From: Chloroflexota bacterium
Lineage (GTDB): Bacteria > Chloroflexota > Limnocylindria > P2-11E
Assembly: GCA_005879975.1 (NCBI GenBank)
Contig: VBIL01000160.1
Span: 1 to 48,875 of the forward strand
Reading direction: 5' to 3'
Length of the DNA: 48,875 nucleotides
The notes under the pieces were generated by a model. The model was not told the origin of the DNA, did not search any database, and saw only the letters and a list, made by a program, of their open reading frames with translations. A program made the position numbers and the translations under genes. Each line of letters begins with the position of its first letter. The stretch's first letter is position 1. Positions 19,047-27,383 of the stretch are shown one piece after another.

Positions 19047-19688
19047 ATGGACCTCACCTGGCTGGGCCACGCCTGTTTCCGCATGCGCGGCCGCGAAGGG
19101 GTCGTGCTGACCGACCCGCCTGACCCCAAATCTGGTCACGCCATCTCCAAGACCGAGGCTGCGATCGTCACCATCTCGCACGAGCACCTTGGTCATTCGA
19201 GTCTCAAGTCCGTTGGTGGCGAGCCGGTGGTGCTCCGCGGGCCAGGCGAATACGAGGTCCATGAGGTGCTCGTTACCGGCATCGCTTCGTTCCACGACGA
19301 TGAGAAGGGCACGGCGCGCGGACGGAACACGGTCTTCGCCATACGCCTCGACGATCTCGTGGTCTGCCATCTCGGAGATCTCGGCCACGAGCTCCCGGCG
19401 GCGGACCTCGAGCGGCTCGGCGACGTCGACATCGTCCTCGTGCCGATCTCCGGCGCGGACGTCAACCTGACCGCGGCGAAGGCCGCCGAGGTCATCCATC
19501 AGCTGGAGCCCAAGGTCGTCGTGCCGATGTCATATGACCCGGACGACAAGAAGAAGGACAGACCTTATGACCGGCTGTTACACGAGCTCGGGGTCAAGGA
19601 GCTCACTCCGGTCCCAAAGCTCTCAGTCACCCGCGGTTCATTGCCAGAGAACGTCCAGGTCGTCGCGCTGGACTCTCGCGCGCGCTAA
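19047..19688 (+). CDS. MBL-fold metal-dependent hydrolase (COG2220-like)
   Basis: MDLTWLGHACFRMRGREGVVLTDPP...VTISHEHLGHSS...DLVVCHLGDLGH...DIVLVPI; ATG at 19047. Confidence 0.82.
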   Translation: MDLTWLGHACFRMRGREGVVLTDPPDPKSGHAISKTEAAIVTISHEHLGHSSLKSVGGEPVVLRGPGEYEVHEVLVTGIASFHDDEKGTARGRNTVFAIRLDDLVVCHLGDLGHELPAADLERLGDVDIVLVPISGADVNLTAAKAAEVIHQLEPKVVVPMSYDPDDKKKDRPYDRLLHELGVKELTPVPKLSVTRGSLPENVQVVALDSRAR

Positions 19689-19712
19689 TCTCGCGCCGCG
19701 AGGGAGGGGCAC

Positions 19713-20930
19713 ATGACGTATCCGCAGGGCGCCGTCCGCGCCTTTCAGTACGGGCTTGGCATCTTCGCGCTGACCGCGATCATCGGCCTTACCAACGCGA
19801 CCAAGATCATCGGCGACGTCAATCGCGACACGCTTCTCACTCACCTTCACTCGGGGACACTCGGATGGATCACGATGGGCGTGTTCGGCCTCGCGCTCGC
19901 ACTGTTTGGCCGGAACGGATCGACGGTGGGGCCCAACGTGCTCCTCAGCGCTCTCGCCACAGCGGCGTACGTCCTCGCCTTCTGGTCGGGCAACTTCTAC
20001 GCTCGCGCGCTGTTTGGCGTGGTCATGCTCGCGACGATCTTCGGCTGGTGGGCGTGGGTCCTCTATCGAGCCTCGGCGCAGGGCTACGGGCGGCTCACGA
20101 ACCCGCAGCTCTCGATCGTCCTCGGACTCACCACCCTCGTGATCGGTTCGACGCTCGGCGTGATCGTCCAGATCCTCTACGCGACCAACAACCTCAACGA
20201 TCAGAACGCCGTTCTCATCGGCGCGCACGCGTCCGCACAGGTCGGCGGCTACCTGATCCTCGTCGCGGCCGGTGTCGCCGAATGGATCCTGAATCCGGGC
20301 GGCGGGAGGACGAGAGGCGGCGAGATCCAGTCATGGCTCCTTTTCCTCGCCGGGCTCACGCTCGCGATCGGATTCCTCGCGAACGTCCAGCCGCTCCTGA
20401 TCGTCTCGAACGTTCTGCAGCTGGTCGGCATCATCATGGTCGCCGTCCGTCTGGGCGGCCGCGTTCTGGGAGCAGCTTGGGGCGCACCGACGGGAGCGCG
20501 CCATGCCGCCATCACCATCCCGTTCATGGCCCTTGGACTGGTGCTGCTCATCGCGCTCGTACAGATGACGATCGCGGCCCAAGGCGACTTTTCGAAGGTC
20601 CCTCCGGGCTTCATCAACGCACTCAATCACACGATGTTCGTAGGCCTCTCGACCAACATGCTGTTTGGGGCGGTCCTGACGCTCTTGGCTGATCGCCCGC
20701 GCGTCTGGCCCTGGGCCGATCACGTCATCTTCTTGGGCCTGAACATTGGAGCGGCCTCGTTCATCGCGGTGCTGATCTTCGTCGGGACGAGCGCGGGCTC
20801 GTCTCCCTTCTCACATCCGGTGGCCTTCACCGCGCCGATCATGGGTCTTTCGGTGCTGCTCGCGATCGTCACGTACGAGATGCGCCTTGCGGGCGCCCCC
20901 GCACCGATGCGGGTACCCGCTCCCGCCTAG
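19713..20930 (+). CDS. Polytopic membrane protein resembling heme-copper oxidase subunit I
   Basis: ~12 hydrophobic segments with spaced His motifs: LLTHLHSGTLGWITMGVFG, LIGAHASAQVGGYLI, FINALNHTMFVGLSTNM, WADHVIFLGLNIG. Confidence 0.55.
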   Translation: MTYPQGAVRAFQYGLGIFALTAIIGLTNATKIIGDVNRDTLLTHLHSGTLGWITMGVFGLALALFGRNGSTVGPNVLLSALATAAYVLAFWSGNFYARALFGVVMLATIFGWWAWVLYRASAQGYGRLTNPQLSIVLGLTTLVIGSTLGVIVQILYATNNLNDQNAVLIGAHASAQVGGYLILVAAGVAEWILNPGGGRTRGGEIQSWLLFLAGLTLAIGFLANVQPLLIVSNVLQLVGIIMVAVRLGGRVLGAAWGAPTGARHAAITIPFMALGLVLLIALVQMTIAAQGDFSKVPPGFINALNHTMFVGLSTNMLFGAVLTLLADRPRVWPWADHVIFLGLNIGAASFIAVLIFVGTSAGSSPFSHPVAFTAPIMGLSVLLAIVTYEMRLAGAPAPMRVPAPA

Positions 20931-20941
20931 CGAGCGAATCA

Positions 20942-20976
20942 CCGGACGGCCGTCGAGCTGACGGCCGGCCGTCCGG
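20942..20976. repeat. Inverted repeat upstream of rplU (terminator-like or operator)
   Basis: Perfect 11-bp arms CCGGACGGCCG / CGGCCGTCCGG around loop tcgagctgacggc; followed directly by TATACT. Confidence 0.7.
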
Positions 20977-20982
20977 TATACT
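20977..20982 (+). promoter_or_regulatory. Candidate -10 element for the rplU transcript
   Basis: TATACT just before the rplU leader hairpin; no convincing -35 seen. Confidence 0.4.
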
Positions 20983-20990
20983 TTGAGTAC

Positions 20991-21017
20991 GTCGCGCGTG
21001 GTGCGCGGCGACTTTTT
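20991..21017 (+). terminator. Hairpin plus U-tract in the rplU 5' leader (candidate attenuator)
   Basis: gtcgcgcgtggtgcgcggcgac (one-base bulge) followed by TTTTT, ahead of the GTG start at 21042 and SD ggagagg. Confidence 0.55.
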
Positions 21018-21041
21018 CTGTTCGGAGAGGTCACCAAGTCC

Positions 21042-21353
21042 GTGTACGCGGTCGTCCGGAACGGCACCAAGAGCTACCGGGTCGAGGAAGGCACCCAGAT
21101 CACCGTCGATCGCCGCAAGGCGAATCTCGGGGATACGGTGACGTTCGACCAGGTGCTGCTCGTCGCCGACGGCGTGCGCGTACGTGCCGGAACACCCTTC
21201 GTGAGCGACGCCAAGGTCTTGGCGGAGATCGTCCGGCATGGAAGAGGCCCGAAGATCCGCGTGTTCAAGTACAAGAACAAGACGAGGTCGCGGAAGACGC
21301 GTGGCCACCGACAGGACCAGACCACGCTCCGGATCACGAAGATCGAGGCATAG
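21042..21353 (+). CDS. rplU: 50S ribosomal protein L21
   Basis: MYAVVRNGTKSYRVEEGTQITVDRRKANLGDTVTFDQVLLVADG...; GTG start. Confidence 0.97.
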   Translation: MYAVVRNGTKSYRVEEGTQITVDRRKANLGDTVTFDQVLLVADGVRVRAGTPFVSDAKVLAEIVRHGRGPKIRVFKYKNKTRSRKTRGHRQDQTTLRITKIEA

Positions 21354-21359
21354 AGGGAA

Positions 21360-21614
21360 ATGGCACACAAGAAAGGCGCGGGTTCGACCCGCAACGGACG
21401 AGATAGCGCCGGGCAACGGCTTGGCGTAAAGGAATACGCGGGCGCGCGCGTCGACGCGGGGGCGATCATCGTTCGCCAGCGCGGCACGAAGGTACTGCCC
21501 GGCACGAACGTCGGCGTCGGCAAGGACCACACGCTCTTCGCGCTCGTCGCGGGGACGGTGGAGTTCAAGCCGGCCCGTGACGATCGCCGACGCGTGAGCG
21601 TCGTCGCAAGCTAG
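21360..21614 (+). CDS. rpmA: 50S ribosomal protein L27
   Basis: [62 protein letters not shown]. Confidence 0.98.
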   Translation: MAHKKGAGSTRNGRDSAGQRLGVKEYAGARVDAGAIIVRQRGTKVLPGTNVGVGKDHTLFALVAGTVEFKPARDDRRRVSVVAS

Positions 21615-21624
21615 AGGTCAGGTC

Positions 21625-21870
21625 ATGAAAGAAAAGATCCATCCCAAGTACATGCAGGCGAAGATCATCTGCGCCTGCGGCCGCTCATACACGACGGGGT
21701 CCACCAAGCCGGAGCTCCACGTCGAGGTCTGTGCAGGCTGCCATCCGTTCTACACCGGGACGCAGCACATCCTCGACGTGCAGGGTCGCGTCGAACGCTT
21801 CACCAAGCGCTACGCGAAGAAAGAACCGGCGGCGCCGTCCGCGACCGCGGAGGCCGCTCCGCACCGTTAG
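21625..21870 (+). CDS. rpmE: 50S ribosomal protein L31 (zinc-binding type)
   Basis: [59 protein letters not shown]; CxC and CxxC. Confidence 0.97.
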   Translation: MKEKIHPKYMQAKIICACGRSYTTGSTKPELHVEVCAGCHPFYTGTQHILDVQGRVERFTKRYAKKEPAAPSATAEAAPHR

Positions 21871-22512
21871 GTGCCGATGAATTTGACCGGCGGCCACGCC
21901 GGTCTTGAGGTCATCGTCGGTTCGATGTTCAGCGGGAAGAGCGAGGAGCTCATCAGGCGCGTCAAGCGCGCGATCATCGCGCGGCGCGCGGTCCAGGTCT
22001 TCAAGCCGGCCATCGACGACCGCTTCGGAAACGCGCTGGTCCGTTCGCACGACGGCGACTCCTTCGTCGCGCGTCCCGTGCGCGTGAGCGTGGATATCTC
22101 GCGATCGGTCGAGCCGGAGACGAGCGTCGTCGGGATCGACGAGGTGCAGTTCTTCGATTCGGACATCGTCGACGCGGTCCGCTCGCTCGTGGCGAGCGGA
22201 CGTCGCGTGATCTGCGCGGGTCTCGACCTCGACTTCCGTGGCGAGCCTTTCGGCGCTGTGCCGGTTTTGCTCGCGTTGGCCGAACGCGTCGACAAGCTCG
22301 AAGCGATCTGCGTCGTCTGCGGTGAGGCCGCGACCCGCACGCAGCGGATCGTGAACGGGGTGCCGGCCTTCTTCGACGACCCGATCATCGTCATCGGCGC
22401 GCAGGAGGCCTATGAGGCGCGGTGCCGGGGCTGCCACGAGGTGCCGCGCCGTGAGACGACCTACTACGTCCGGGCGAAGCCCGGCGGAGCAGGACGGTCG
22501 ACCGATGCCTGA
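21871..22512 (+). CDS. tdk: Thymidine kinase
   Basis: [45 protein letters not shown]...[11 protein letters not shown]; two Cys pairs (CVVC, CRGC). Confidence 0.96.
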   Translation: MPMNLTGGHAGLEVIVGSMFSGKSEELIRRVKRAIIARRAVQVFKPAIDDRFGNALVRSHDGDSFVARPVRVSVDISRSVEPETSVVGIDEVQFFDSDIVDAVRSLVASGRRVICAGLDLDFRGEPFGAVPVLLALAERVDKLEAICVVCGEAATRTQRIVNGVPAFFDDPIIVIGAQEAYEARCRGCHEVPRRETTYYVRAKPGGAGRSTDA

Positions 22513-23395
22513 GCATCGAGCGACCACCTATGGGGGCCAGGCGGTCATCGAGGGCGTGATGATCCGAGGACGACGGACCGTCGCCCTTGCCTGCCGCCGC
22601 CCGAACGGTGACATCTATCGCTATCGCGAGCCGCTGCGTTCGCCACTGCTGCGCTCGCCCGTTGCGCGGCTGCCGTTCGTGCGCGGGATCGTGGTGTTGT
22701 GGGAGTCGCTGAGCTACGGGCTCCGCATGCTGATGCGGTCCGCGGAGGTGCAGCTCGAAGGCGAGCAGGGTCAGAGCACCGGCGGCAACAACATCGTCAT
22801 CGGAGTTGCGCTCTTCGCCGCGCTCGTGATCTTCATCGGAGTCCCCTATGTGGCGACCAATCTGGCGCGTGCCGCGATCCCGAGCTCGGTGGTGCTGAAC
22901 ATCGTCGAGGGCGTGATCCGCCTCGTCCTTCTCATCGGTTATCTCATCGCTATCTCGTTCATGCCCGATGTCCGGCGGGTGTTCGCTTATCACGGCGCCG
23001 AGCACATGACCATCCATGCGTTCGAGCACGGGGATCCACTCCTGCCCGAGCGCATCGCTCCCTACCCGACGGCGCATCCACGCTGTGGCACGGCGTTCCT
23101 GCTGTTCGTCGCCGTCGTCGCGATCGCGCTCTTCGCATTCCTTCCGCGGGTCAATCTCCTGGTCGACCTCATCACGCGACTCTTGTTGGTCGTCCCGGTC
23201 GCGTCGATCTCGTACGAGGTGCTCAGGCTCGGCGCCGCGCACGAGCGCCTCCCCGTCATGCGCGTCCTCATCGCGCCGGGTCTGCTGCTGCAGCGCATCA
23301 CCACACGGCGACCGGACGCGCGGATGATCGAGGTCGCGGTCGCGTCGCTCGAGGAGGCGATCGCGGGCGATCGCGAGGCCGAGGCTGCGGCATGA
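22505..23395 (+). CDS. DUF1385 family membrane protein
   Basis: [38 protein letters not shown]...[20 protein letters not shown]. Confidence 0.93.
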   Translation: MPEHRATTYGGQAVIEGVMIRGRRTVALACRRPNGDIYRYREPLRSPLLRSPVARLPFVRGIVVLWESLSYGLRMLMRSAEVQLEGEQGQSTGGNNIVIGVALFAALVIFIGVPYVATNLARAAIPSSVVLNIVEGVIRLVLLIGYLIAISFMPDVRRVFAYHGAEHMTIHAFEHGDPLLPERIAPYPTAHPRCGTAFLLFVAVVAIALFAFLPRVNLLVDLITRLLLVVPVASISYEVLRLGAAHERLPVMRVLIAPGLLLQRITTRRPDARMIEVAVASLEEAIAGDREAEAAA

Positions 23396-24492
23396 CCGAT
23401 TCGCTGACGCCTGGACTGCGCAAACGCCTGAACAAGGTCGAGGAGCGCTACGACGAGCTCGGACGCTCGCTCTCCGATCCCGCGACGACCTCCGATCCGT
23501 CCCGTCTGCGGAGCGTCGGCCAGGAGTTCGCCGCCCTCGAGCCGGTCGTCGAGACGGTGCGCTCGCTGCGCACGGCTGAGAAGCGGCTCGCAGATGCGCG
23601 CGAGCTGGTGGACGGTGACGACGCCGATCTACGTGACCTCGCGCGCGAGGAGATCGCGGAGGCGACCGATCAGGTGACCCAGCTTGGCACGCGCCTCCGC
23701 TCGCAGCTCGTGCCGCGCGATCCGCTCGATGAGAAGAACGTCATCGTGGAGCTACGGGCGGGCGAGGGCGGAGAAGAGGCCGCCCTCTTCGCGGGCGATC
23801 TGTACAAGATGTACCTCCGCTACGCCGAGCGGCACCGCTGGAAGACCGAGGAGCTCTCCGCGAGTCGATCCGAAAAGAACGGCTTCAAGGAAGTCATCTT
23901 CCGCGTGGCTGGAAAGGGCGCCTACTCGAAGCTCAAGTTCGAATCGGGCGTCCATCGGGTGCAGCGCGTGCCGGCGACGGAGGCGCAGGGCCGGATCCAC
24001 ACGTCCACGGCGACGGTGGCGGTGCTGCCCGAGGCCGAGGAGACCGACCTCGTCATCAACGACGAAGACCTCAAGATCGACGTGTACCGCGCCGGCGGCC
24101 ACGGCGGCCAGGGGGTGAACACCACCGACTCCGCGGTGCGCATCACGCACCTCCCGACGGGTGAGGTCGTGACCTGCCAGGACGAGCGCAGCCAGCTCAA
24201 GAACAAGGCGAAGGCCATGGCGGTGCTGCGCGCGCGACTCCTCGCGCGTGCGCAAGAAGAGCGGGAGGCCGCGGAGTCGACGGCGCGGCGGGCGCAGATC
24301 GGCAGAGGCGAACGCGCGGAGAAGATGCGGACCTACAACTATCCGCAGGACCGCATCACCGACCGGCGCCTCGGCTACAACATCTCGAACATCGAGCGCC
24401 GCATGGACGGCGAGATCGACGACCTCATCGACGCTCTCGCGGCCCAGGACGAGGCCGACCGGCTTTCGAGCCTCGAGGAGGACGGCGACTGA
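23392..24492 (+). CDS. prfA: Peptide chain release factor 1
   Basis: ATG at 23392 (ATGA overlap); LRAGEGGEEAALFAGDLYKMYLRYAERHRWK; GGQGVNTTDSAVRITHLPTG. Confidence 0.96.
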   Translation: MTDSLTPGLRKRLNKVEERYDELGRSLSDPATTSDPSRLRSVGQEFAALEPVVETVRSLRTAEKRLADARELVDGDDADLRDLAREEIAEATDQVTQLGTRLRSQLVPRDPLDEKNVIVELRAGEGGEEAALFAGDLYKMYLRYAERHRWKTEELSASRSEKNGFKEVIFRVAGKGAYSKLKFESGVHRVQRVPATEAQGRIHTSTATVAVLPEAEETDLVINDEDLKIDVYRAGGHGGQGVNTTDSAVRITHLPTGEVVTCQDERSQLKNKAKAMAVLRARLLARAQEEREAAESTARRAQIGRGERAEKMRTYNYPQDRITDRRLGYNISNIERRMDGEIDDLIDALAAQDEADRLSSLEEDGD

Positions 24493-25844
24493 CCGACGTC
24501 GCGATCCGCGGGGGGACCGTCGTCACGCCAGACGGTGATCGGCGCGCGGACGTCGCGATCGCGGGCGGGCGCATCGCGTCCATCGGCGTGATCGAACGCG
24601 CCGATCGGGAGATCGATGCGCGCGGAAAGCTCGTGCTGCCGGGATGCGTCGATCTGCACACACACCTCGCCTCGACGCCGACGTGGCAGCCGCTCGACGG
24701 CTTCGAGCACGGCACGCGCGCCGCCGTGGCGGGCGGCGTCACGACGGTCGTCTCGATGGTCTACCAGGAGAATGGCTCGCTTCGCGCCGGTCTCGAGCGC
24801 GGCCTGCGCGACGCGGCGCGCTCGATCGCGGACTTCGCGTTTCACATCGTCGTGACCGATCCAAGTCCGGCTGCGCGCGCCGAGATCCCCGGTCTCGTGC
24901 GCGAGGGCCATGCCGGCCTCAAGGTCTTCATGGTCTCGCCAGGCTTCGCCGCACGGACCGCCGAGTACCTCGCCGCATATCGCGCAGCGGGCGAGGTCGG
25001 AGCGCTCGTGGCTGTCCACGCCGAGGACCACGCGCTCATCGCGAAGCGCACGGCCGAGCTGCATGCCGCCGGCCGGGTCGGGGTCGAATGGTTTCCCGAG
25101 AGCCGGCCGCCGCAGGCGGAGGAGATCGCCGTCCGCGCGGCGGTCACACATGCGCGCGAGACCGGCGTAGCGATGTATCTGGTGCATCTTTCGTCGCGCG
25201 GCGCGCTCGCGGCGCTCCGCGAGGCGCGCGCGGCGAGCCACCCCGTGCACGGAGAAACGCGGCCGCTCTACCTCTATCTGACGCGCGAGCGGTTCCGCCG
25301 TCCCGACGCCGCGCTCTGGGTCGGTCAGCCACCGCTGCGCGAGGCCGAAGACGTCACCGCGGTGTGGGCGGCGCTGGCCGACGGCACGCTCGACACCGTC
25401 GGCACCGACCACATCCCGCGCACACGAGCGGAGAAGCTCGCACCGGATCTCTCCTTCGATCGGATCCCGCCCGGCGTCTCGAATCTCGAGACGCTCCTGC
25501 CGATGCTCTATTCGGAGGGTGTCGTGAAGGGCCGCCTCACCCTCGCGCGACTCGTGGAAGTGCTCGCCACCGCGCCGGCACGGATCGCCGGCATGTACCC
25601 GCGGAAGGGCGTCATTGCCGTGGGCTCGGACGCAGACGTCGTGGTCTTCGATCCAAACGCGCGACGCGGTGTCCGCGCAGCCGACCTCCACTCGGCATGC
25701 GACTACGACCCGTACGAAGGATGGGACGTGACCGGCTGGCCGGAGGTCGTCCTATCGCGGGGCGAGGCGGTCTTCGAACGCGGGACCGTCGTGGGCCGGC
25801 CGGGACGCGGCCGCCTCATGCCACGAGCACCATACGCGGCATGA
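24489..25844 (+). CDS. Dihydropyrimidinase/hydantoinase-like amidohydrolase; probable CTG start
   Basis: (L)TDVAIRGGTVVTPDGDRRADVAIAGGRIASIG...GCVDLHTHLAS...GLKVFMVSPGF...GTDHIPRTRAEK. The N-terminal sandwich requires coding upstream of GTG 24588; only CTG at 24489 fits (CTGA overlap with prfA stop, SD gaggagga upstream). Confidence 0.85.
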   Translation: MTDVAIRGGTVVTPDGDRRADVAIAGGRIASIGVIERADREIDARGKLVLPGCVDLHTHLASTPTWQPLDGFEHGTRAAVAGGVTTVVSMVYQENGSLRAGLERGLRDAARSIADFAFHIVVTDPSPAARAEIPGLVREGHAGLKVFMVSPGFAARTAEYLAAYRAAGEVGALVAVHAEDHALIAKRTAELHAAGRVGVEWFPESRPPQAEEIAVRAAVTHARETGVAMYLVHLSSRGALAALREARAASHPVHGETRPLYLYLTRERFRRPDAALWVGQPPLREAEDVTAVWAALADGTLDTVGTDHIPRTRAEKLAPDLSFDRIPPGVSNLETLLPMLYSEGVVKGRLTLARLVEVLATAPARIAGMYPRKGVIAVGSDADVVVFDPNARRGVRAADLHSACDYDPYEGWDVTGWPEVVLSRGEAVFERGTVVGRPGRGRLMPRAPYAA

Positions 25845-26869
25845 GCGAGCAGGAGCCGACCCGCGTCGAGCAGGTCACGAAGCTCCTGAACCTCATCAGT
25901 GGGTACCACGTGACACACCTCCTCGAGATCGCCCGCGAGCTCGGGATATGGGAGCTCATCACGGCAGAGCCCGGGGTGACCGCGCGTGAGCTCGCCAAGC
26001 GTCTCGGGACCGAACCCTTCTACAGCGAGGTCCTTTGCCGGACCGCGTTCGCGTTCGACCTGCTCGCGCGTGAGCGTGACGGCTGGCGCATGGCCCCGCA
26101 CTTCGACGAGATCCTCGGGACGCCGGACAGCACCTTCTACCTTGGCCGGGCCGCCCAGGTGCACATGCAGGTCGGCCGGGACTACGCCGAGATGCCGCGC
26201 CGCTTCCGCGACGGTTCCATCTTCACGTTCCAGGACCACGATGCCGCGTTCATCGAAGCGGTCGCCGCGTCGCTGAAGACGCTCCCCCAGATCCTCACCG
26301 ATGTCGTGCTACCGAAGCTGCCGAAGCTCGAACGTCGCTTCGCTGACGGTGCCCGTGTCCTCGACGTCGGTTGCGGTGCCGGCTGGGCGCTCGTTCACCT
26401 GGCGGAGCGTTTCCCGAAGACGACGTGTGTCGGCGTCGACATCGAGCCGCGCTCGATCGAGCTCGCGAACGACCTCATCCGCTCACGCGGGCTCGCCCGT
26501 CGCTGCGCGGCGCGGGTCATGGGCGCGGAACGTCTTGCCGAGGACGGTGCGTACGACATCGCAACGAGCTTCCTGGTCGTGCACGAGATCCCACCCGCGG
26601 TGAAAGAGGATGCCTTCCGCGGCGTCGCGCGGTGCCTCGTTCCCGGTGGAAGCTTCGTGATCTTCGACGAAACGTATCCCGAAACAGATGCGGAGCTCCG
26701 GACGATGCCGACACGCTTCGCCGCGCTGGCGCAATGGTTCGAGCTCACCTGGGGTAATCGCGTGAACACCAGAGCGGAGGTCGATGCGCTCTGCGCTCAG
26801 GCAGGCCTTCGCATCGCCGACGAGACGAGGTACTCGAGGTTTGCGATCATTGTCGCGGAGAAGAAGTGA
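25841..26869 (+). CDS. SAM-dependent class I methyltransferase with winged-helix-like N-terminus
   Basis: LLNLISGYHVTHLLEIARELGIWELITAEPGVTARELAKRLG...GARVLDVGCGAGWALVHLAERFPKTTCVGVDIEPRSIELA. Confidence 0.85.
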   Translation: MSEQEPTRVEQVTKLLNLISGYHVTHLLEIARELGIWELITAEPGVTARELAKRLGTEPFYSEVLCRTAFAFDLLARERDGWRMAPHFDEILGTPDSTFYLGRAAQVHMQVGRDYAEMPRRFRDGSIFTFQDHDAAFIEAVAASLKTLPQILTDVVLPKLPKLERRFADGARVLDVGCGAGWALVHLAERFPKTTCVGVDIEPRSIELANDLIRSRGLARRCAARVMGAERLAEDGAYDIATSFLVVHEIPPAVKEDAFRGVARCLVPGGSFVIFDETYPETDAELRTMPTRFAALAQWFELTWGNRVNTRAEVDALCAQAGLRIADETRYSRFAIIVAEKK

Positions 26870-27339
26870 TGATCGAGCGACTCAGATACGACGAGGACAA
26901 GGCTTTGTTGCTAGCGGACGATGCGGCCACGATCGCCCGCATCGTGCGGACCGTCCCGCCCGATCGCTTGCGCGCGACGAAGTTCGATCAATGGACGGCG
27001 GTCGAGATCATCGGGCACCTCGCTGACGCGGCGGAGATCTTCGCCGACCGCGTGCAGCGCTGCGTCGACGAGGAGAAACCGCAGGTCGCGTCCTACGACC
27101 AGGACGAGGTGGCGTCCGAGCGCGGGAACGACGTGCGCGATCCCCTGGAGCTTTCGCGCCGGCTCTCAGCTGCGCATTCGCGCATCATCCACCTGCTCCA
27201 GCGTCCCGGAGTGGCGGCCAGACCGGCCGTCCACAGCGCCTGGGGTGAAGTTGACGCCGGCCATTTTGGCGCGTACCAGGCGGCCCATTCGCACGGGCAC
27301 ACGAGCGAGCTTTCGGCGGCATTCCCGCCGACCGTCTAG
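26866..27339 (+). CDS. DinB-like family protein
   Basis: ALLLADDAATIARIVRTVPPDRLRATKFDQWTAVEIIGHLADAAEIFADRVQ ... HFGAYQAAHSHGHTSEL; DinB-type His positions. Confidence 0.75.
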   Translation: MMIERLRYDEDKALLLADDAATIARIVRTVPPDRLRATKFDQWTAVEIIGHLADAAEIFADRVQRCVDEEKPQVASYDQDEVASERGNDVRDPLELSRRLSAAHSRIIHLLQRPGVAARPAVHSAWGEVDAGHFGAYQAAHSHGHTSELSAAFPPTV

Positions 27340-27383
27340 CCGACCGTCCGGAACGCAAGTCCTAGTCATGGCGTAATACATCC

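Noticed and set aside
22699-23391. Upstream extension of the RF1 ORF from 22699
   Set aside because: Out-of-frame reading of the DUF1385 gene; ATG 23392 gives a normal RF1 N-terminus.
24644-25840. Upstream extension of the methyltransferase ORF from 24644
   Set aside because: Arg-rich out-of-frame translation of the hydantoinase gene; ATG 25841 is the natural start.
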